Shown: piece by piece, positions 7,914 to 16,894 of the stretch
Position numbering within the stretch: the first letter of the stretch is position 1
Layout: each line of letters starts with the position of its first letter
Assembly: GCA_963837325.1 (NCBI GenBank)
Contig: CAWIMV010000002.1
Span: 992,001 to 1,056,000, forward strand
DNA length: 64,000 bases
Origin: CAVQKZ01 sp963837325
Lineage (GTDB): Bacteria > Actinomycetota > Actinomycetes > Mycobacteriales > Jatrophihabitantaceae
Direction: 5' to 3'
The notes under the pieces: generated by a model
Seen by the model: only the letters and a program-made list of their open reading frames with translations
What the model was told of the DNA's origin: nothing
The model's database searches: none
Made by a program: the position numbers and the translations under genes

Positions 7914-9203
7914 ATGACCGTCGCCATTCGAGCGCGCGTGACCGCGACCGGCCATGCCGTCCGCTCGACCACGATCGCCGCGGTGGCCGCCGCCACGAGC
8001 GCGGCGCTACTCGGCGCGGTGCTGGCGATGTCGCCGCAGGCCGGCGCGGCCGGTGCGTTGACGTTGGGAAGTGCGGGCACGTACTCGGTACTGGCCGGCA
8101 CCTCGGTGAACAACACCGGCTTCACCGACCTGAGCCAGGACTTGGGCTTGAGCCCCGGCACGGCCGTCACCGGGGATCCCATCGTCGTCCACGGCTCCAC
8201 CCATCTCACCGACACCGCGGCGGCTCAGGCGCAGGACGCGTTGAGCGCGGCCTACACCGCGGCGGCCACCGCCCCCGGCGGCACCGACATCGGCGGTGCG
8301 TTGACGACTCAGACGGTCTTCCCCGGCGTCTACAACGCGGCGGCCGCGCTCAGTGTCGGCGGTGCGCTCACGCTGGACGCGCAGGGTGACCCCGACGCGC
8401 AGTTCATCTTCCAGGTCGGTACGGCGTTGACCGTCGCCGCGGCCACCCAAGTGCTCGTGATCGGCCAGGCCCAAGCCTGCAACGTCTTCTGGCAGGTCGG
8501 CAGCGACGCCACCGTGGGTGCGGTTTCGTCGTTCAAGGGCTCGATCATGGCGACGGGAGCAATCGGGTTGGGCGCCGGGACGAACCTCGAAGGGCGCGCG
8601 TTGAGCACCGGCGCCGCCATCACGCTCGCCGCGAACGCGATCACCACCCCGGGTTGCGACACGGCGGTGGTCACCGATCCCCCGACGGTCACGTCTACCC
8701 CCACAATCTCTGACACGCCCACAATTTCTGACACGCCCACAATCTCTGACACCGCGACGGTCTCTGACACCGCGACGGTCTCTGACACCGCGACGGTCTC
8801 TGACACGTCGACGGTCTCCGCTAGCTCCACCAGCGGCATGGTGCCGATCGGTGACCCGCCGGGCTCGTCGAGCCAGGCGTCGCGCCGCTCTGCGACCGGC
8901 TCGATCATCGTGGTGTCGACCCGCACCTCGGCCGGTGGCGCGCAACTCGGCGGCGCGCACACGAACGCGTCCGGTGCTGGCGCCGCGGGCGGGTCACTCA
9001 CCCTCGCGAGCACCGGGCTCAGTCCGCTGCTTCGCACGTTGCTGGCTCTCGGCGCCCTGCTTCCGATCCTCGGTGCCGGCCTGCTGCTGGCGGTGCGCAA
9101 TTCCCGCAACCGGGCCGCGCCGCCCGTGGCCGAGGATCCGCTACCGGTCCCGGCGACTCGGGTGCGGGCTCAACGGGATCGGCCGATTCGGCGGGCTCGG
9201 TAA
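7914..9203 (+). CDS. Ice-binding-like (DUF3494) wall protein with LASTG sorting motif
   Basis: A 429-residue exported protein. A signal peptide (hydrophobic core about 20-40, cleavage near AGAAGA) is followed by an ice-binding-like DUF3494 domain (about 50-250: 'LGSAGTYSVLAG', 'DAQFIFQVGTAL', 'VFWQVGSDATVG', ending in 'ITTPGC'). Next comes a Thr/Ser linker with repeated (T/A)xSDT units (256-302) and a Ser/Gly-rich spacer. The end is a cell-wall sorting signal: LASTG at 364-368, a membrane helix at about 371-393 and a basic tail. LAxTG is the class E sortase type of high-GC Gram-positives. AGGAG lies 8 bases before ATG. Many DUF3494 proteins bind ice, but in mesophiles an adhesin role is equally likely. 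No sortase gene is visible nearby. Confidence 0.88.
   Translation: MTVAIRARVTATGHAVRSTTIAAVAAATSAALLGAVLAMSPQAGAAGALTLGSAGTYSVLAGTSVNNTGFTDLSQDLGLSPGTAVTGDPIVVHGSTHLTDTAAAQAQDALSAAYTAAATAPGGTDIGGALTTQTVFPGVYNAAAALSVGGALTLDAQGDPDAQFIFQVGTALTVAAATQVLVIGQAQACNVFWQVGSDATVGAVSSFKGSIMATGAIGLGAGTNLEGRALSTGAAITLAANAITTPGCDTAVVTDPPTVTSTPTISDTPTISDTPTISDTATVSDTATVSDTATVSDTSTVSASSTSGMVPIGDPPGSSSQASRRSATGSIIVVSTRTSAGGAQLGGAHTNASGAGAAGGSLTLASTGLSPLLRTLLALGALLPILGAGLLLAVRNSRNRAAPPVAEDPLPVPATRVRAQRDRPIRRAR
8702..8817 (+). repeat. 18-bp tandem repeats encoding the SDT linker
   Basis: About six units of 18 bp, three near CACAATCTCTGACACGCC followed by three near GACGGTCTCTGACACCGC and a last diverged one. 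They lie in frame inside the ice-binding-like gene and encode the six-residue unit (T/A)(I/V)SDT(P/A). Such repeats can vary in number by slippage and would change the length of the wall-spanning linker. Confidence 0.85.
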
Positions 9204-9715
9204 GCCGCCACGTTGGTTCGGTTGGCGCAGGACGTGCTGCAGAAGCGCCGGGAACGGTTCTTGGACAGGTCGACGAGGACGTCCTCGCAGTTGTCGGCGG
9301 CGCAGGTCTGCAGCCGGCCGAGCTCCTTCTGCCGGATGACGTCGACGAAGGCCATCGCGGCCTCCACGACCATGCGGTCGGCAAGCGGCGCATCCGATGA
9401 CGTTGCGTGCAGGTGGTAGTCCCACTCGTCGTGCTTCACCAGCTGCGGCAACGCGCGGGCCTCGCGCAGCAAACCGTTGACGAGTTCGACCGCGCTGTCC
9501 TCGTCGATGTGCCACAGGCGGCGCAGTCGGGGGCGCAGGGCGCGCACCGCGGCGAGCTCGGCCTGGTCGCGCCGACGCTTGCCGGTCCAGCCCCACTCGC
9601 GCACGAACTGGTCCAGCGCGGCCACGTCCGGCAGGTCGTCGTGGTCGTCCTGGTCGGTGTTCACCAGTGCCGCAGCGGCGGCGAGCGCCACTTCCGTGTC
9701 ATGGGCAAAAACCAC
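9170..9715 (-). CDS. CGNR zinc-finger regulator-like protein
   Basis: 181 residues from the GTG at 9715, which has AAAGGAG six bases upstream. The N-terminal ~125 residues are the helical ABATE-like stress/ligand domain ('VALAAAAALVNTD'). The C-terminal finger has Cys residues in 'TCAADNCEDVLVD' and 'RRFCSTSCANRTNVAAYRAR'; the signature CGNR is here CANR. The family is thought to be DNA-binding and ligand-responsive. Its last 34 bases overlap the convergent ice-binding-like gene. It is divergent from the EamA exporter gene across 90 bases, so it probably regulates that exporter and itself. Confidence 0.85.
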   Translation of the reverse strand: MVFAHDTEVALAAAAALVNTDQDDHDDLPDVAALDQFVREWGWTGKRRRDQAELAAVRALRPRLRRLWHIDEDSAVELVNGLLREARALPQLVKHDEWDYHLHATSSDAPLADRMVVEAAMAFVDVIRQKELGRLQTCAADNCEDVLVDLSKNRSRRFCSTSCANRTNVAAYRARRIGRSR

Positions 9716-9753
9716 GTTGACTCCTTTCACGGCACCCGATAGCGTCTCGGTGA

Positions 9754-9783
9754 GTAAGCAGTGTACGCCAGTTTGGTACTTAC
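9754..9783. promoter_or_regulatory. Interrupted dyad between CGNR and EamA genes
   Basis: The 90-base divergent promoter region holds GTAAG (9754) and GTAC (9763) mirrored by GTAC (9776) and CTTAC (9779), an imperfect dyad. It is a candidate operator for the CGNR protein. The half-site spacing is not fully symmetric, so support is weak. Confidence 0.35.
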
Positions 9784-9805
9784 CCAACATCCCATGGAGG
9801 CAGCG

Positions 9806-10774
9806 ATGCGAGCCGAGCCTGTTCGAGCGACCGGGATCATGCTCGCGGTCCTGTCGGCGGCCACGTTCGGCACGTCCGGGGCGCTGGCCACATCGTTGAT
9901 CGACGTCGGCTGGACGCCCGCGGCCGCAGTGACAGCGCGGATCGCGCTCGGCGCGCTCGTGCTGACCGGTCCGGCCGTCGTGCAGCTGCGGGGCCAGTGG
10001 TCGTTGTTGCGCCGAGGCGCGGCTACGATCGGGCTCTACGGCTTGCTGGCCGTCGCGGGCGCGCAGCTGTTCTTCTTCAACGCGGTGTCGCACCTGTCGG
10101 TCGGCGTCGCCCTGCTGCTGGAGTACCTCGGCACGTTCCTGGTCGTCGGGTGGTTGTGGCTGCGTCACGGCCTGCGGCCGCGGCGGCTGACGGTCACCGG
10201 CGGCGCCGTCGCCGTGCTCGGATTGTTGCTCGTGCTCGATCTGGTCGGCTCACACCGCCTCGATCCGATCGGGGTGCTGTGGGGCTTGGGCGCGGCGGCC
10301 GGCCTGGCTGTGTACTTCGTCGTGTCATCGTCCACCGACGATCCGGTGCCGCCGTTGGTGCTGGCCTGGGCCGGGATGTGCGTGGCCGCCGTGGCCCTGA
10401 TCGCGCTCGGCGCGGCCCACGCGCTGCCCATGCGGGCCGAGTTCACCGATGTCACGCTGCTCGATCACCGGACGAGCTGGCTGGTGCCCGTCCTTGCGCT
10501 TTCCCTCATAGCGGCGGTGATCGCGTACGTGGCCGGGATCGGGGCCGCGCGTCTGCTGGGCGCGAAGGTGGCGTCGTTCGTCGGGCTTACCGAGGTGCTG
10601 TTCGCGGTGCTCTTCGCCTGGCTGCTGCTGGCCCAGGTGCCGGCCACGGTGCAGTTCGTCGGCGGGGTGCTGGTCATCGCCGGGGTGGCGCTGGTGCGTA
10701 TTGACGAACTGCGCGGCCCGGGCGAACTGACTGACGACGGCGCCGCTGTCGAGCGGGCCGACGCGGCCGCGTAG
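9806..10774 (+). CDS. EamA/DMT-family transporter
   Basis: 322 residues with ten hydrophobic segments in two five-helix EamA repeats, the standard length of RhtA/YdcZ-like drug/metabolite transporters. The first repeat starts 'MLAVLSAATFGTSGALATSLI' cut at the helix, and the second has 'GVLWGLGAAAGLAVYFVVS' and ends 'FVGGVLVIAGVALV'. ATG 9806 is chosen because GGAGG lies 5 bases upstream; an earlier in-frame ATG at 9761 sits in the promoter. These carriers export amino acids, purines or other metabolites; the substrate is not inferable. It is divergently paired with a CGNR regulator. Confidence 0.88.
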   Translation: MRAEPVRATGIMLAVLSAATFGTSGALATSLIDVGWTPAAAVTARIALGALVLTGPAVVQLRGQWSLLRRGAATIGLYGLLAVAGAQLFFFNAVSHLSVGVALLLEYLGTFLVVGWLWLRHGLRPRRLTVTGGAVAVLGLLLVLDLVGSHRLDPIGVLWGLGAAAGLAVYFVVSSSTDDPVPPLVLAWAGMCVAAVALIALGAAHALPMRAEFTDVTLLDHRTSWLVPVLALSLIAAVIAYVAGIGAARLLGAKVASFVGLTEVLFAVLFAWLLLAQVPATVQFVGGVLVIAGVALVRIDELRGPGELTDDGAAVERADAAA

Positions 10775-10829
10775 TCACCGCGCTACGCCTGGATCACGAG
10801 CCGGCGGCCGTTGCCGTCGGGCGGCCGGG

Positions 10830-11305
10830 TCAGAGGTAGACGCCGCGTAGTTCGCGGTCGAGCCCCTCTGGCGCGGCGTCGGCCATGGTCTGCAGGATCG
10901 CGCGAAGGGCTTCGATGGCCTCGGGGCCGTGGTTGCGAGTCAGCCGCTTCTCGTAGCTGCGGTGAAAGCGGCGGGCCACGTCGAGCGCTGAGCGCCCGCG
11001 CGGACTGAGGGCGACGAGTTTGGCTCGCGCGTCGCTCGGGTCAGGGCGTGCGCACCACGTAGCCGCGGCGCTGCATGTCGTCGATGATCTGTGCCGCGCC
11101 CTGCTTGCTGATCTCCAGCCTCTCGGCGAGTTCGCTGACCGTCCGCGGCTGGTGGTTGAGCATCCGGAAGACGACACCGTCCGAGCGGCCGAGGTCGTCG
11201 TAGCCGTGTGCCGGCCATGTCGTCGTGCAGCTGCCGGACGAAGCCCTGGTAGGCGAGCAGCACCAGAATGCCGAGGTCAGAAGGCGGTTGCGCGGCAGCT
11301 CCCAT
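10830..11305 (-). pseudogene. MarR-family regulator broken by two +1 shifts
   Basis: Three frames in succession give one MarR protein. Residues 1-34 (starting 'MGAAAQPPSDLGILVLLAYQ') come from ATG 11305. The winged-helix part follows in another frame ('RSDGVVFRMLNHQPRTVSEL', 'LEISKQGAAQIIDDMQRRGYV'). The C-terminal helix is in a third ('DARAKLVALSPRGRSALDVA' onward). Shifts fall near 11215 and near 11043. Removing one base at each gives a clean product of about 157 residues, the normal MarR length. GGAG precedes the start. It is divergent from the cupin gene across a near-perfect operator. It is either a recent pseudogene or a sequencing artefact; the intact codon pattern favours the latter or a very young lesion. 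Confidence 0.75.
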
Positions 11306-11312
11306 TGCTCCA

Positions 11313-11352
11313 AGATAGACAAGACCACTTGGTCAAGCACGCTTGTCTATCT
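11313..11352. promoter_or_regulatory. Composite MarR-type operator (40 bp, one dyad axis)
   Basis: Outer arms AGATAGACAAG (11313-11323) and CTTGTCTATCT (11342-11352) are exact reverse complements. An inner CTTGGTCAAG (11328-11337) shares exactly the same centre (11332/11333). It lies between the divergent MarR and cupin starts. The nested symmetry fits binding of one or two MarR dimers that repress both genes. Confidence 0.8.
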
Positions 11353-11365
11353 CTGGAGAGTCGAA

Positions 11366-11740
11366 ATGCATGTGATTCGTGGCGCCGAGGCGCCGACCTA
11401 CGAATTGCCCGGCGTCCACTTCACCGCGCTCGCCTCGCCGAGCCGGGGTTCGGCGGAGACCTGTGCCTGGCTACTGACCGTCGATCCGGAGCTGGTTTCG
11501 CCCGACCCGCACGTCCTGGACCGTGACGAGGTGTTCATGGTTCTCGACGGCGCGATCCGCCTCTCGCCGGACGGCGACCTGGTGAGCGCGGGCGACGCCG
11601 TGATCGTGCCGGCGGGTGAACCGATCCAGCTCGTGAACGCGGGTGACGTGCCGGCGCGGGTGCACGTGGCGATCCGCGCTGGGTTCAGGGCGACGGGTGC
11701 GGACGGCACGCCGATCGGCACGCCACCCTGGGCGGCCTAG
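11366..11740 (+). CDS. Cupin-domain protein
   Basis: 124 residues starting at ATG 11366 with GGAG 8 bases upstream; the longer upstream frame crosses the operator. It is a single RmlC-like cupin: 'HVLDRDEVFMVLDGAIRL' (motif 1 region, in which one usual His is replaced) and 'VSAGDAVIVPAGEPIQLVNAG' (motif 2, PAGxPHxxxN-like with Gln for His). The reduced metal-ligand set suggests ligand binding rather than catalysis. Small cupins of this kind often accompany MarR-type regulators. Its expression is probably controlled by the divergent MarR via the 40-bp dyad. Confidence 0.8.
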   Translation: MHVIRGAEAPTYELPGVHFTALASPSRGSAETCAWLLTVDPELVSPDPHVLDRDEVFMVLDGAIRLSPDGDLVSAGDAVIVPAGEPIQLVNAGDVPARVHVAIRAGFRATGADGTPIGTPPWAA

Positions 11741-11755
11741 TGGACCCTGCGCGGC

Positions 11756-12139
11756 TCAGCCGGGCAGCGCGGCAATGGCCTCGATCGAAACCAGGAGCCC
11801 GCGCGGAAGCTGCACGTTGGCCGGAGCTGAGCGGGCCGGTGGTGGGTCGGGCATGTGCCGGGCGTAGACCTCGTTGAGCCGCGCGAAGTCGGCGACGTCG
11901 GCGTAGAAGATCGTGGTCTTGACGATGTCGGCCATCGATGCGCCGGCGGACTCGAGGATGGCCGCGAGGTTGCGCAGCGCCTGCTCGGTCTGCGCTTCGA
12001 TCCCGTCGGGGGCGGTGCCGGTCGCCGGGTCGATGCCGGCCGTTCCGGAGCAGAACACGAAGCCGTTGGCGACGATCGCCTGGCTGTAGGGCCCGAGCGC
12101 GGGCGGTGCCTCGGTCGTGCTGACTGCCTGTCGGGTCAT
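11756..12139 (-). CDS. ridA: RidA-family reactive enamine/imine deaminase
   Basis: 127 residues, the canonical length of the YjgF/YER057c/UK114 family, which hydrolyses 2-aminoacrylate and related enamines made by PLP enzymes. Visible marks are 'ALGPYSQAIVANGFVFCSG' near the N-terminus, 'EQALRNLAAILESAGASMAD', 'VYARHM' and the substrate Arg in 'PARSAPANVQLPRG' followed by 'SIEAIA'. It would act in the cytosol as a trimer. It is convergent with the cupin gene (15 bases apart). Paralogues with other substrates exist, so RidA proper is likely but not certain. Confidence 0.88.
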   Translation of the reverse strand: MTRQAVSTTEAPPALGPYSQAIVANGFVFCSGTAGIDPATGTAPDGIEAQTEQALRNLAAILESAGASMADIVKTTIFYADVADFARLNEVYARHMPDPPPARSAPANVQLPRGLLVSIEAIAALPG

Positions 12140-12529
12140 GGCTGCATCCCTCGCTGGACGTCCCGGGCCGGCCAGGGACGGTGGGACCGACGACGCTATC
12201 GGTTACGGGCGCATGAGCACATCTGACGGTGCGGCGCCACAGAACGAGAACGGGCGGGTTGACCACTTCGCACACGGACCATTCCACCGAAGCCGTCGCC
12301 CGCACGAGTCCCTGCATCAGACACGCGGCAGGTGTTCGTGCCGATCCTGTTGGTTGCGAGTACGGCAGCCAACTCGGTGGTGTGGTTGAGTCCTACGCGC
12401 TCCCGCACCAGACCTCGTGTTCAGACCGGTGGCGGCAATCAGTGGTCGGAGTCCTTGCAAAATCTCGATGCCGAAGTACACGCGATCGCATTGTCGCGGG
12501 CTCGATTTCAAGATCGTCGTGTCGCCTGC
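12140..12529. other. Gene-free interval
   Basis: Lies upstream of ridA and downstream of the Ig-repeat gene. The short open frames here lack family similarity, Shine-Dalgarno sites and consistent codon bias. No clear terminator hairpin was found. It probably contains the ridA promoter. Confidence 0.5.
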
Positions 12530-14961
12530 CTACTTCACAACGGTGATTGAAGTATCAGCCATGATGGCACCCGCCGTCACGTGCGCCGTGATCGTCACCG
12601 TCGGCCCGTTGTTCTGTGCGTGTGTGATTGTGAATGCCGAGCTTCGTGTCGATGCCGGCGACACTGTGACTGGGGAGCTGACTGTGAAGGTCGCGTCCCC
12701 ACTAGTCAGTGCGATCGTGACCGTCCCGGCTGGCATAGACAGGTTCCCGTACGAATCCGTTAGGTCAATATTTGCAGTCATGCTGGCGTTGTTGCCAATG
12801 TGAACCGGGGTCGGAGCGCAAGCGCTTCCTGTGGATGGCAGCGAACAATTAACGAAGGTCATTTTGCTCGGCGTCGCTGCCACGACGTTGATTCCTGCGG
12901 ATGTGCCCGCGATTGAGCCGTCAGAAGCCGAAATCGTCACGCCGGTCTGTGCGTTCACGAGAGTTACGGAGACAGTGGCCTGACCGTTCGTGAAGGTCCG
13001 AGATCCGCTTGGCAGCGTCGGGCCGGCGCCGCTCGGACTGGTGCCGGCCGTGCTTGTCAGTGTGATCGTGTGGCTGCCGGTGTATGAGGTGGCAGTCGCG
13101 TTGGCGGCGTTGGCTGCGGTAATCGTGACAGTGAAGGCGGTTCCGGCCGTATCCGGCGTTGGTGCGCTGATCAAGAACTTTGTCGCGGTCACCGGAGTGA
13201 CCACCGTAAATGCCTGCTGGGCCTGGAGCGCGGCGTTGTAACTTGCGTTGCCAGCTTGGTTAGCATTGATCGTGCAGGTTCCGGCGCCGACGAAGCTGAC
13301 CGTTGAACCGGAGACCGTGCAGACGCCCGTGGTGGCGCTGGTGAACGTGACGGCGTTGCCAGATCCGCCGCCGGTGGCGCTCACGGTGTATGTCGCGCCG
13401 GCGACGGTCGCGTTGGAAGGCGCTGTGGAGGTAAACGCGATCGACTGGCCGGCCTTGGCAATGGCGAACGTCTGCGTCACTGTTGCGGCGGCGTTGTAGG
13501 TGCCGTTGCCAGCCTGGTCGGCATTGATCGTGCAGCTACCACCGGTAACAAAGCTCACCGTCGTACCCGAGACAGTGCAGACGGCGGTCGTTGCGCTGGT
13601 GAATGTCACCGTCAAGCCGGAGGTGGCCGTCGCCGTCGGAGTGTAGGTATCGCCGACGGTTGCGGCGCCAGGTGCCGGCGAGGTGAATGTGATGGACTGA
13701 TTCGCCTTGGCAACGGTGAATGTCTGCTGCATCTGGCTCGCAGCGAGGTAGTTGGTGCCGCCGGCTTGGTTGGCGTTGATCGTGCATGTGCCAGCACCGA
13801 CGAACGAAACCGTCGCGCCGAGAACGGTGCAGATGGCGGTCGTCGCGCTGTGAATGTCACTGCATTGCCGGAGGCGCCGCCGGTAGCGGTCACTGTGTAC
13901 GGAGCTCCACCCACAGTGGCGGCGTTTGGAGCCGTCGAGGTGATCGTGATCGCCTGTGCGCCCTTCCCGACCGCGATGGATTGCTGGACCTGGTTCGCCC
14001 CAAAGTAGTTCGCGTTCGTTGCTTGGTTTGCGTCCACGATGCATGTGCCCACGGCCAGGAAGCTGACGGTTGCGCCAGAGATGGAGCAGATGCAGTGGTT
14101 GTGCTGTCGATGGTGAGTGTCACCGGGTTGCCGGACGCGCCGCCTGTCGCAGTCACGTGTATAGGTGGCGCCTCCGACGGTGGCGTTCGTCGGCGCTGTT
14201 GAGGTGTAAGTGATGGTCTGCGGGGCTTTGCCTACGGTGAATGCCTGTTGTGCTTGCGGGGCGGCTTGGTAGTTCGCGTTGCCGAGCTGGTTGGCATTGA
14301 TCGTGCAGGTTCCGACGCCGGTGAAGCTGACGGTCGCGCCGGAGATGGAGCAGACGCCGGATGCACTCGCATCGATCGTGAAGGTCACCGGGTTGCCGGA
14401 TCCGCCGCCGGTCGCCGTGACCGTGTAATTCGGTCCGGCGTAGGTTGCGTTCGTTGGTGCCGTCGAAGTGAACGTGATGGCCTGCGTCCCCTGGGTGACG
14501 GTCACCGGGGTGCTGGCAGCGCTCATTGCGGTCCAGCTGCGGTAGACGGCCGTGACGTTGTATGTATACGACCCTGGGGCGAGGGACGTGTCGTTGCACG
14601 TTGTGCCCGCGGTCAAAGCGGTGGCATTCGTGTTGCAGGCAGCGCTCGTCACGTGACTGGCGTTGGTCCGGGTGGCGTAGTAGCCGTCCGGTGTCAGCGG
14701 GCCTGCGGATGCCGTCCACGAGACGACGGCCGTTCCGCTGCCGGCTGTTGAGGTCGCGCCGACGCTCGTGGGCTCATGGAGCGTGCCGGTCGTGGCACTC
14801 GCGGTGCCAGTACCCGACGACGACCAATAGGCGAAAGCAAGTCCTGAGCTGACGGCGACGATGGCGACGACGACAGCGATCACGACCGACGTCCGCGATG
14901 TCACTCGGCGCGCGAGGCGACGCGCAATTCCAACCGGAGCAGCGTGCTGTGCGTTACTCAT
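12530..14961 (-). CDS. Secreted Ig-repeat protein with SipW-like signal, frameshifted
   Basis: Starts at ATG 14961, coupled as TGATG to the preceding gene's stop. The N-terminus is a long signal anchor ending 'GLAFAYWSSSGTGTASATTG', a motif common in actinobacterial SipW/TasA-like exported proteins. An FN3-like domain (about 60-150) follows, then five ~80-residue Ig-like repeats with a Cys pair ('GVCSISGATVSF..GTCTINANQ'), then two more beta domains ending 'MADTSITVVK'. The frame changes near 14155 (one extra base), near 14094 (one missing) and near 13853 (one missing). Corrected, the product is about 810 residues. It was probably a surface-exposed or matrix protein. Whether the shifts are real is unresolved. 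Confidence 0.75.
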
Positions 14962-16343
14962 CAGTTGCCCTGTCCGGTGCCGGTGTAGCCGAGGGCCAGG
15001 CTCGTGCTCTTGCAGGCGTCCTGGTTGGTGGACAGGTTGATCATCTTGACTTTGGGCCAGGCCGATTGCGGGATGCCCAGCTGCGACAGGGTCTTGGTCG
15101 AGTTGGCCGGGACGGAGAACGTGTAGGCGCCGCTGAACTGGGTCACCGCGAAGTTGCTCGTCGTACACGCCGGCTTGCTCGTGCCGGTGATCGTGACGCT
15201 AAGGCCGGTGATGCTGAGCGGCTGGTTGTTGGAGTTCGTCAGCGCCAGGTCGAGGTAGCCGGTGACGTCCGGGGCCAGGGTGCGGTCCAGCGAGCCGGCG
15301 ATGGTGAACGCCTGGGCGTGCCCGGCCGAGACGGTCAGGTGCGCGGTCACGGTCGCGGTGTGGCTGCCGGACTGGCCCTTGATCGTCAGCGTCGACGAGC
15401 CCAGCGGCGTGTTCGACGCGGTGTGCACGGTCAACGTGGTCGTGTTGCCGGTGGTCGAGGTCGGGCTGAACGTCGCGCTCGCGTGAGCCGGCAGGCCGGT
15501 GACGGTGAACGCGATCGCGCCGGTCAAGTTGGTGCGGGTGATCGTCACGGTGTAGTCACCGGACGCACCGGCGGAGAGGTTGAGGTTGGCCGGCGCCACC
15601 GCGAGTTTGAAGCACGGCGCCGGTGGCTTGGTCACACTCAGGTGCGCAGTGACGGTGGCGGTATGGCTGCCGGACTGACCCTTGATCGTCAGCGTCGACG
15701 AACCCAACGGCGTGTTCGACGCGGTATGCACCGTGAGCGTCGTGTTGTTGCCGCTCGTCGAGGTCGGGCTGAACGTCGCACTCGCGTGGGCCGGGACACC
15801 GGTGACGGTGAACCCGATCGCCGCGGAGAAGTTGGTGCGGGTGATCGTCACCGCGTAGGTGCCGGACGAGCCGGCCGAGACAGTGCGGCTGCTCGGCGAA
15901 ACCGCGAGCTTGAAGCCGGGTGTGGCCGGTTGCGTGGTGGTCAGCACGACCTGGGCGGTGTGCTTGAGCGAACCGTTCTTGCCGGTGATGGTGAGAGTGG
16001 ACGAGCCGGGCGATGCCTGCGAGCTCGTCGACACGGTGAGGATGCGGTGCGAATCGCCGTAGTACGGGTCGGACGAGAAGGTGCCCGACGCTCCGGCCGG
16101 CAGTCCGCTGACCGTTAGCGCGATGGCGCCGTGGAAGCCGTTCGAGGACGTCATCGCGACGTTGAACTGGACGTGACCGCCACGCACCACCGATGCGGTG
16201 TGGGGGCTGGCCGTGACCGCAAAGTCAGGGCTACCGGATGCTGCGCTGACCGTGGCACCGATGCCCACGATCGCCGCGAGACCTGCCGTTACGAGCAGCA
16301 CCCGCTTCGCGCTTGCGATCTTCACCAAAGCCCCCCGGCCCAT
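14961..16343 (-). CDS. Secreted three-repeat Ig-like protein
   Basis: 460 residues, intact. A signal peptide (about 15-36: 'VLLVTAGLAAIVGIGATVSA') leads to three ~100-residue beta-sandwich repeats. Each contains 'TVTITRTN', 'GLPAHASATFSPTS' and 'SSTLTIKGQSGSHTATVTAH' or close variants. The C-terminal ~115 residues differ ('YLDLALTNSNNQPLSITGLSVTI', 'NLSTNQDACKSTSLALGYTG'). Repeats 2 and 3 are nearly identical, suggesting recent duplication. The C-terminal NQDACKS region recurs in the decayed neighbour, so the three minus-strand genes are related. It overlaps the next gene by one base. It is likely a surface or matrix structural protein; no enzymatic motif is seen. Confidence 0.82.
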   Translation of the reverse strand: MGRGALVKIASAKRVLLVTAGLAAIVGIGATVSAASGSPDFAVTASPHTASVVRGGHVQFNVAMTSSNGFHGAIALTVSGLPAGASGTFSSDPYYGDSHRILTVSTSSQASPGSSTLTITGKNGSLKHTAQVVLTTTQPATPGFKLAVSPSSRTVSAGSSGTYAVTITRTNFSAAIGFTVTGVPAHASATFSPTSTSGNNTTLTVHTASNTPLGSSTLTIKGQSGSHTATVTAHLSVTKPPAPCFKLAVAPANLNLSAGASGDYTVTITRTNLTGAIAFTVTGLPAHASATFSPTSTTGNTTTLTVHTASNTPLGSSTLTIKGQSGSHTATVTAHLTVSAGHAQAFTIAGSLDRTLAPDVTGYLDLALTNSNNQPLSITGLSVTITGTSKPACTTSNFAVTQFSGAYTFSVPANSTKTLSQLGIPQSAWPKVKMINLSTNQDACKSTSLALGYTGTGQGN

Positions 16344-16383
16344 GAACGAACTGACTCAACGTGCCTGGACTGCAACCAGCACC

Positions 16384-16417
16384 CGTTCTCCGGACGGCCG
16401 AAGCCGCCCGGAGAACG
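16384..16417 (-). terminator. 15-bp hairpin with UUCG tetraloop
   Basis: Arms CGTTCTCCGG/CCGGAGAACG extend inward (one G-U pair) to a TTCG loop when read on the minus strand. It lies just after the decayed secreted gene and before the three-repeat gene. There is no T-tract, so it may be a terminator, attenuator or mRNA-stabilising stem within the operon. Confidence 0.7.
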
Positions 16418-16423
16418 AGCTAG

Positions 16424-16894
16424 CTAGATCAGCTGCGAGAGCGTGAACGATGACGATCGCGCTCTTGCAGGCGTCCTGGTTGACGCCGGTCGTTCGTTGA
16501 ACGCGATCAGTCGCTGACCTCGACTGCGGCAGCTCGAGGTTCGCCGGCGACGGTCGGTCGGTCCGTTGGCCGTGGAGCGTGAACCGTCCAGCCGGCTGCG
16601 AGGCAGCCGCCGGCGAAGCTGACGGCGGCGCAGTGACGGTGCCGATCTGCTGGCTGACGGCCGTCGAATGTTGCCGACGGTGACGTTCAGCGAGCCGACG
16701 ACGCCACCGGGCGTGAGGCCGGTGATGGCGCCGGACTGGCGTGACCGTCAGGTCGCTGCGTGCCCGCAGTCGCTGCTGCACCGGTGCCGGAACCGGATGC
16801 TGGTCCAGTAGGCGATGGCCGAGCCGGCGGTGCCGGCGATGATGGCGGCCGCAACTCCGGCAACCAGGTACTGCTTCTTCGTGAATCTGCGCAT
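16424..16894 (-). pseudogene. Decayed small secreted protein (SipW-type signal)
   Basis: ATG 16894 begins 'MRRFTKKQYLVAGVAAAIIA' and continues to 'GSAIAYWTS', the same signal class as the 14,961 gene. Afterwards family-like pieces appear in different frames: 'GSGTGAAATAGT', 'ITGLTPGGVVGSLNVTVGN' (read across frames), 'VSQQIGTVTA' and 'GVNQDACKSAIVI' ending 'TLSQLI'. At least four indels are needed to rebuild it, giving about 155 residues. The NQDACKS end matches the C-terminus of the adjacent 460-residue protein. With so many lesions this is the best candidate for a genuine pseudogene in the cluster. Confidence 0.65.

Noticed and set aside
10830..11305. Programmed ribosomal frameshifting in the MarR gene
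   Set aside because: Two independent shifts without slippery sequence or downstream stem, in a gene family that never uses frameshifting; mutation or read error is simpler.
14898..16118. 406-codon plus-strand frame opposite the three-repeat Ig gene
   Set aside because: It is repetitive Arg/Gly-rich sequence that mirrors the Ig repeats; the minus strand has a signal peptide and proper domains.
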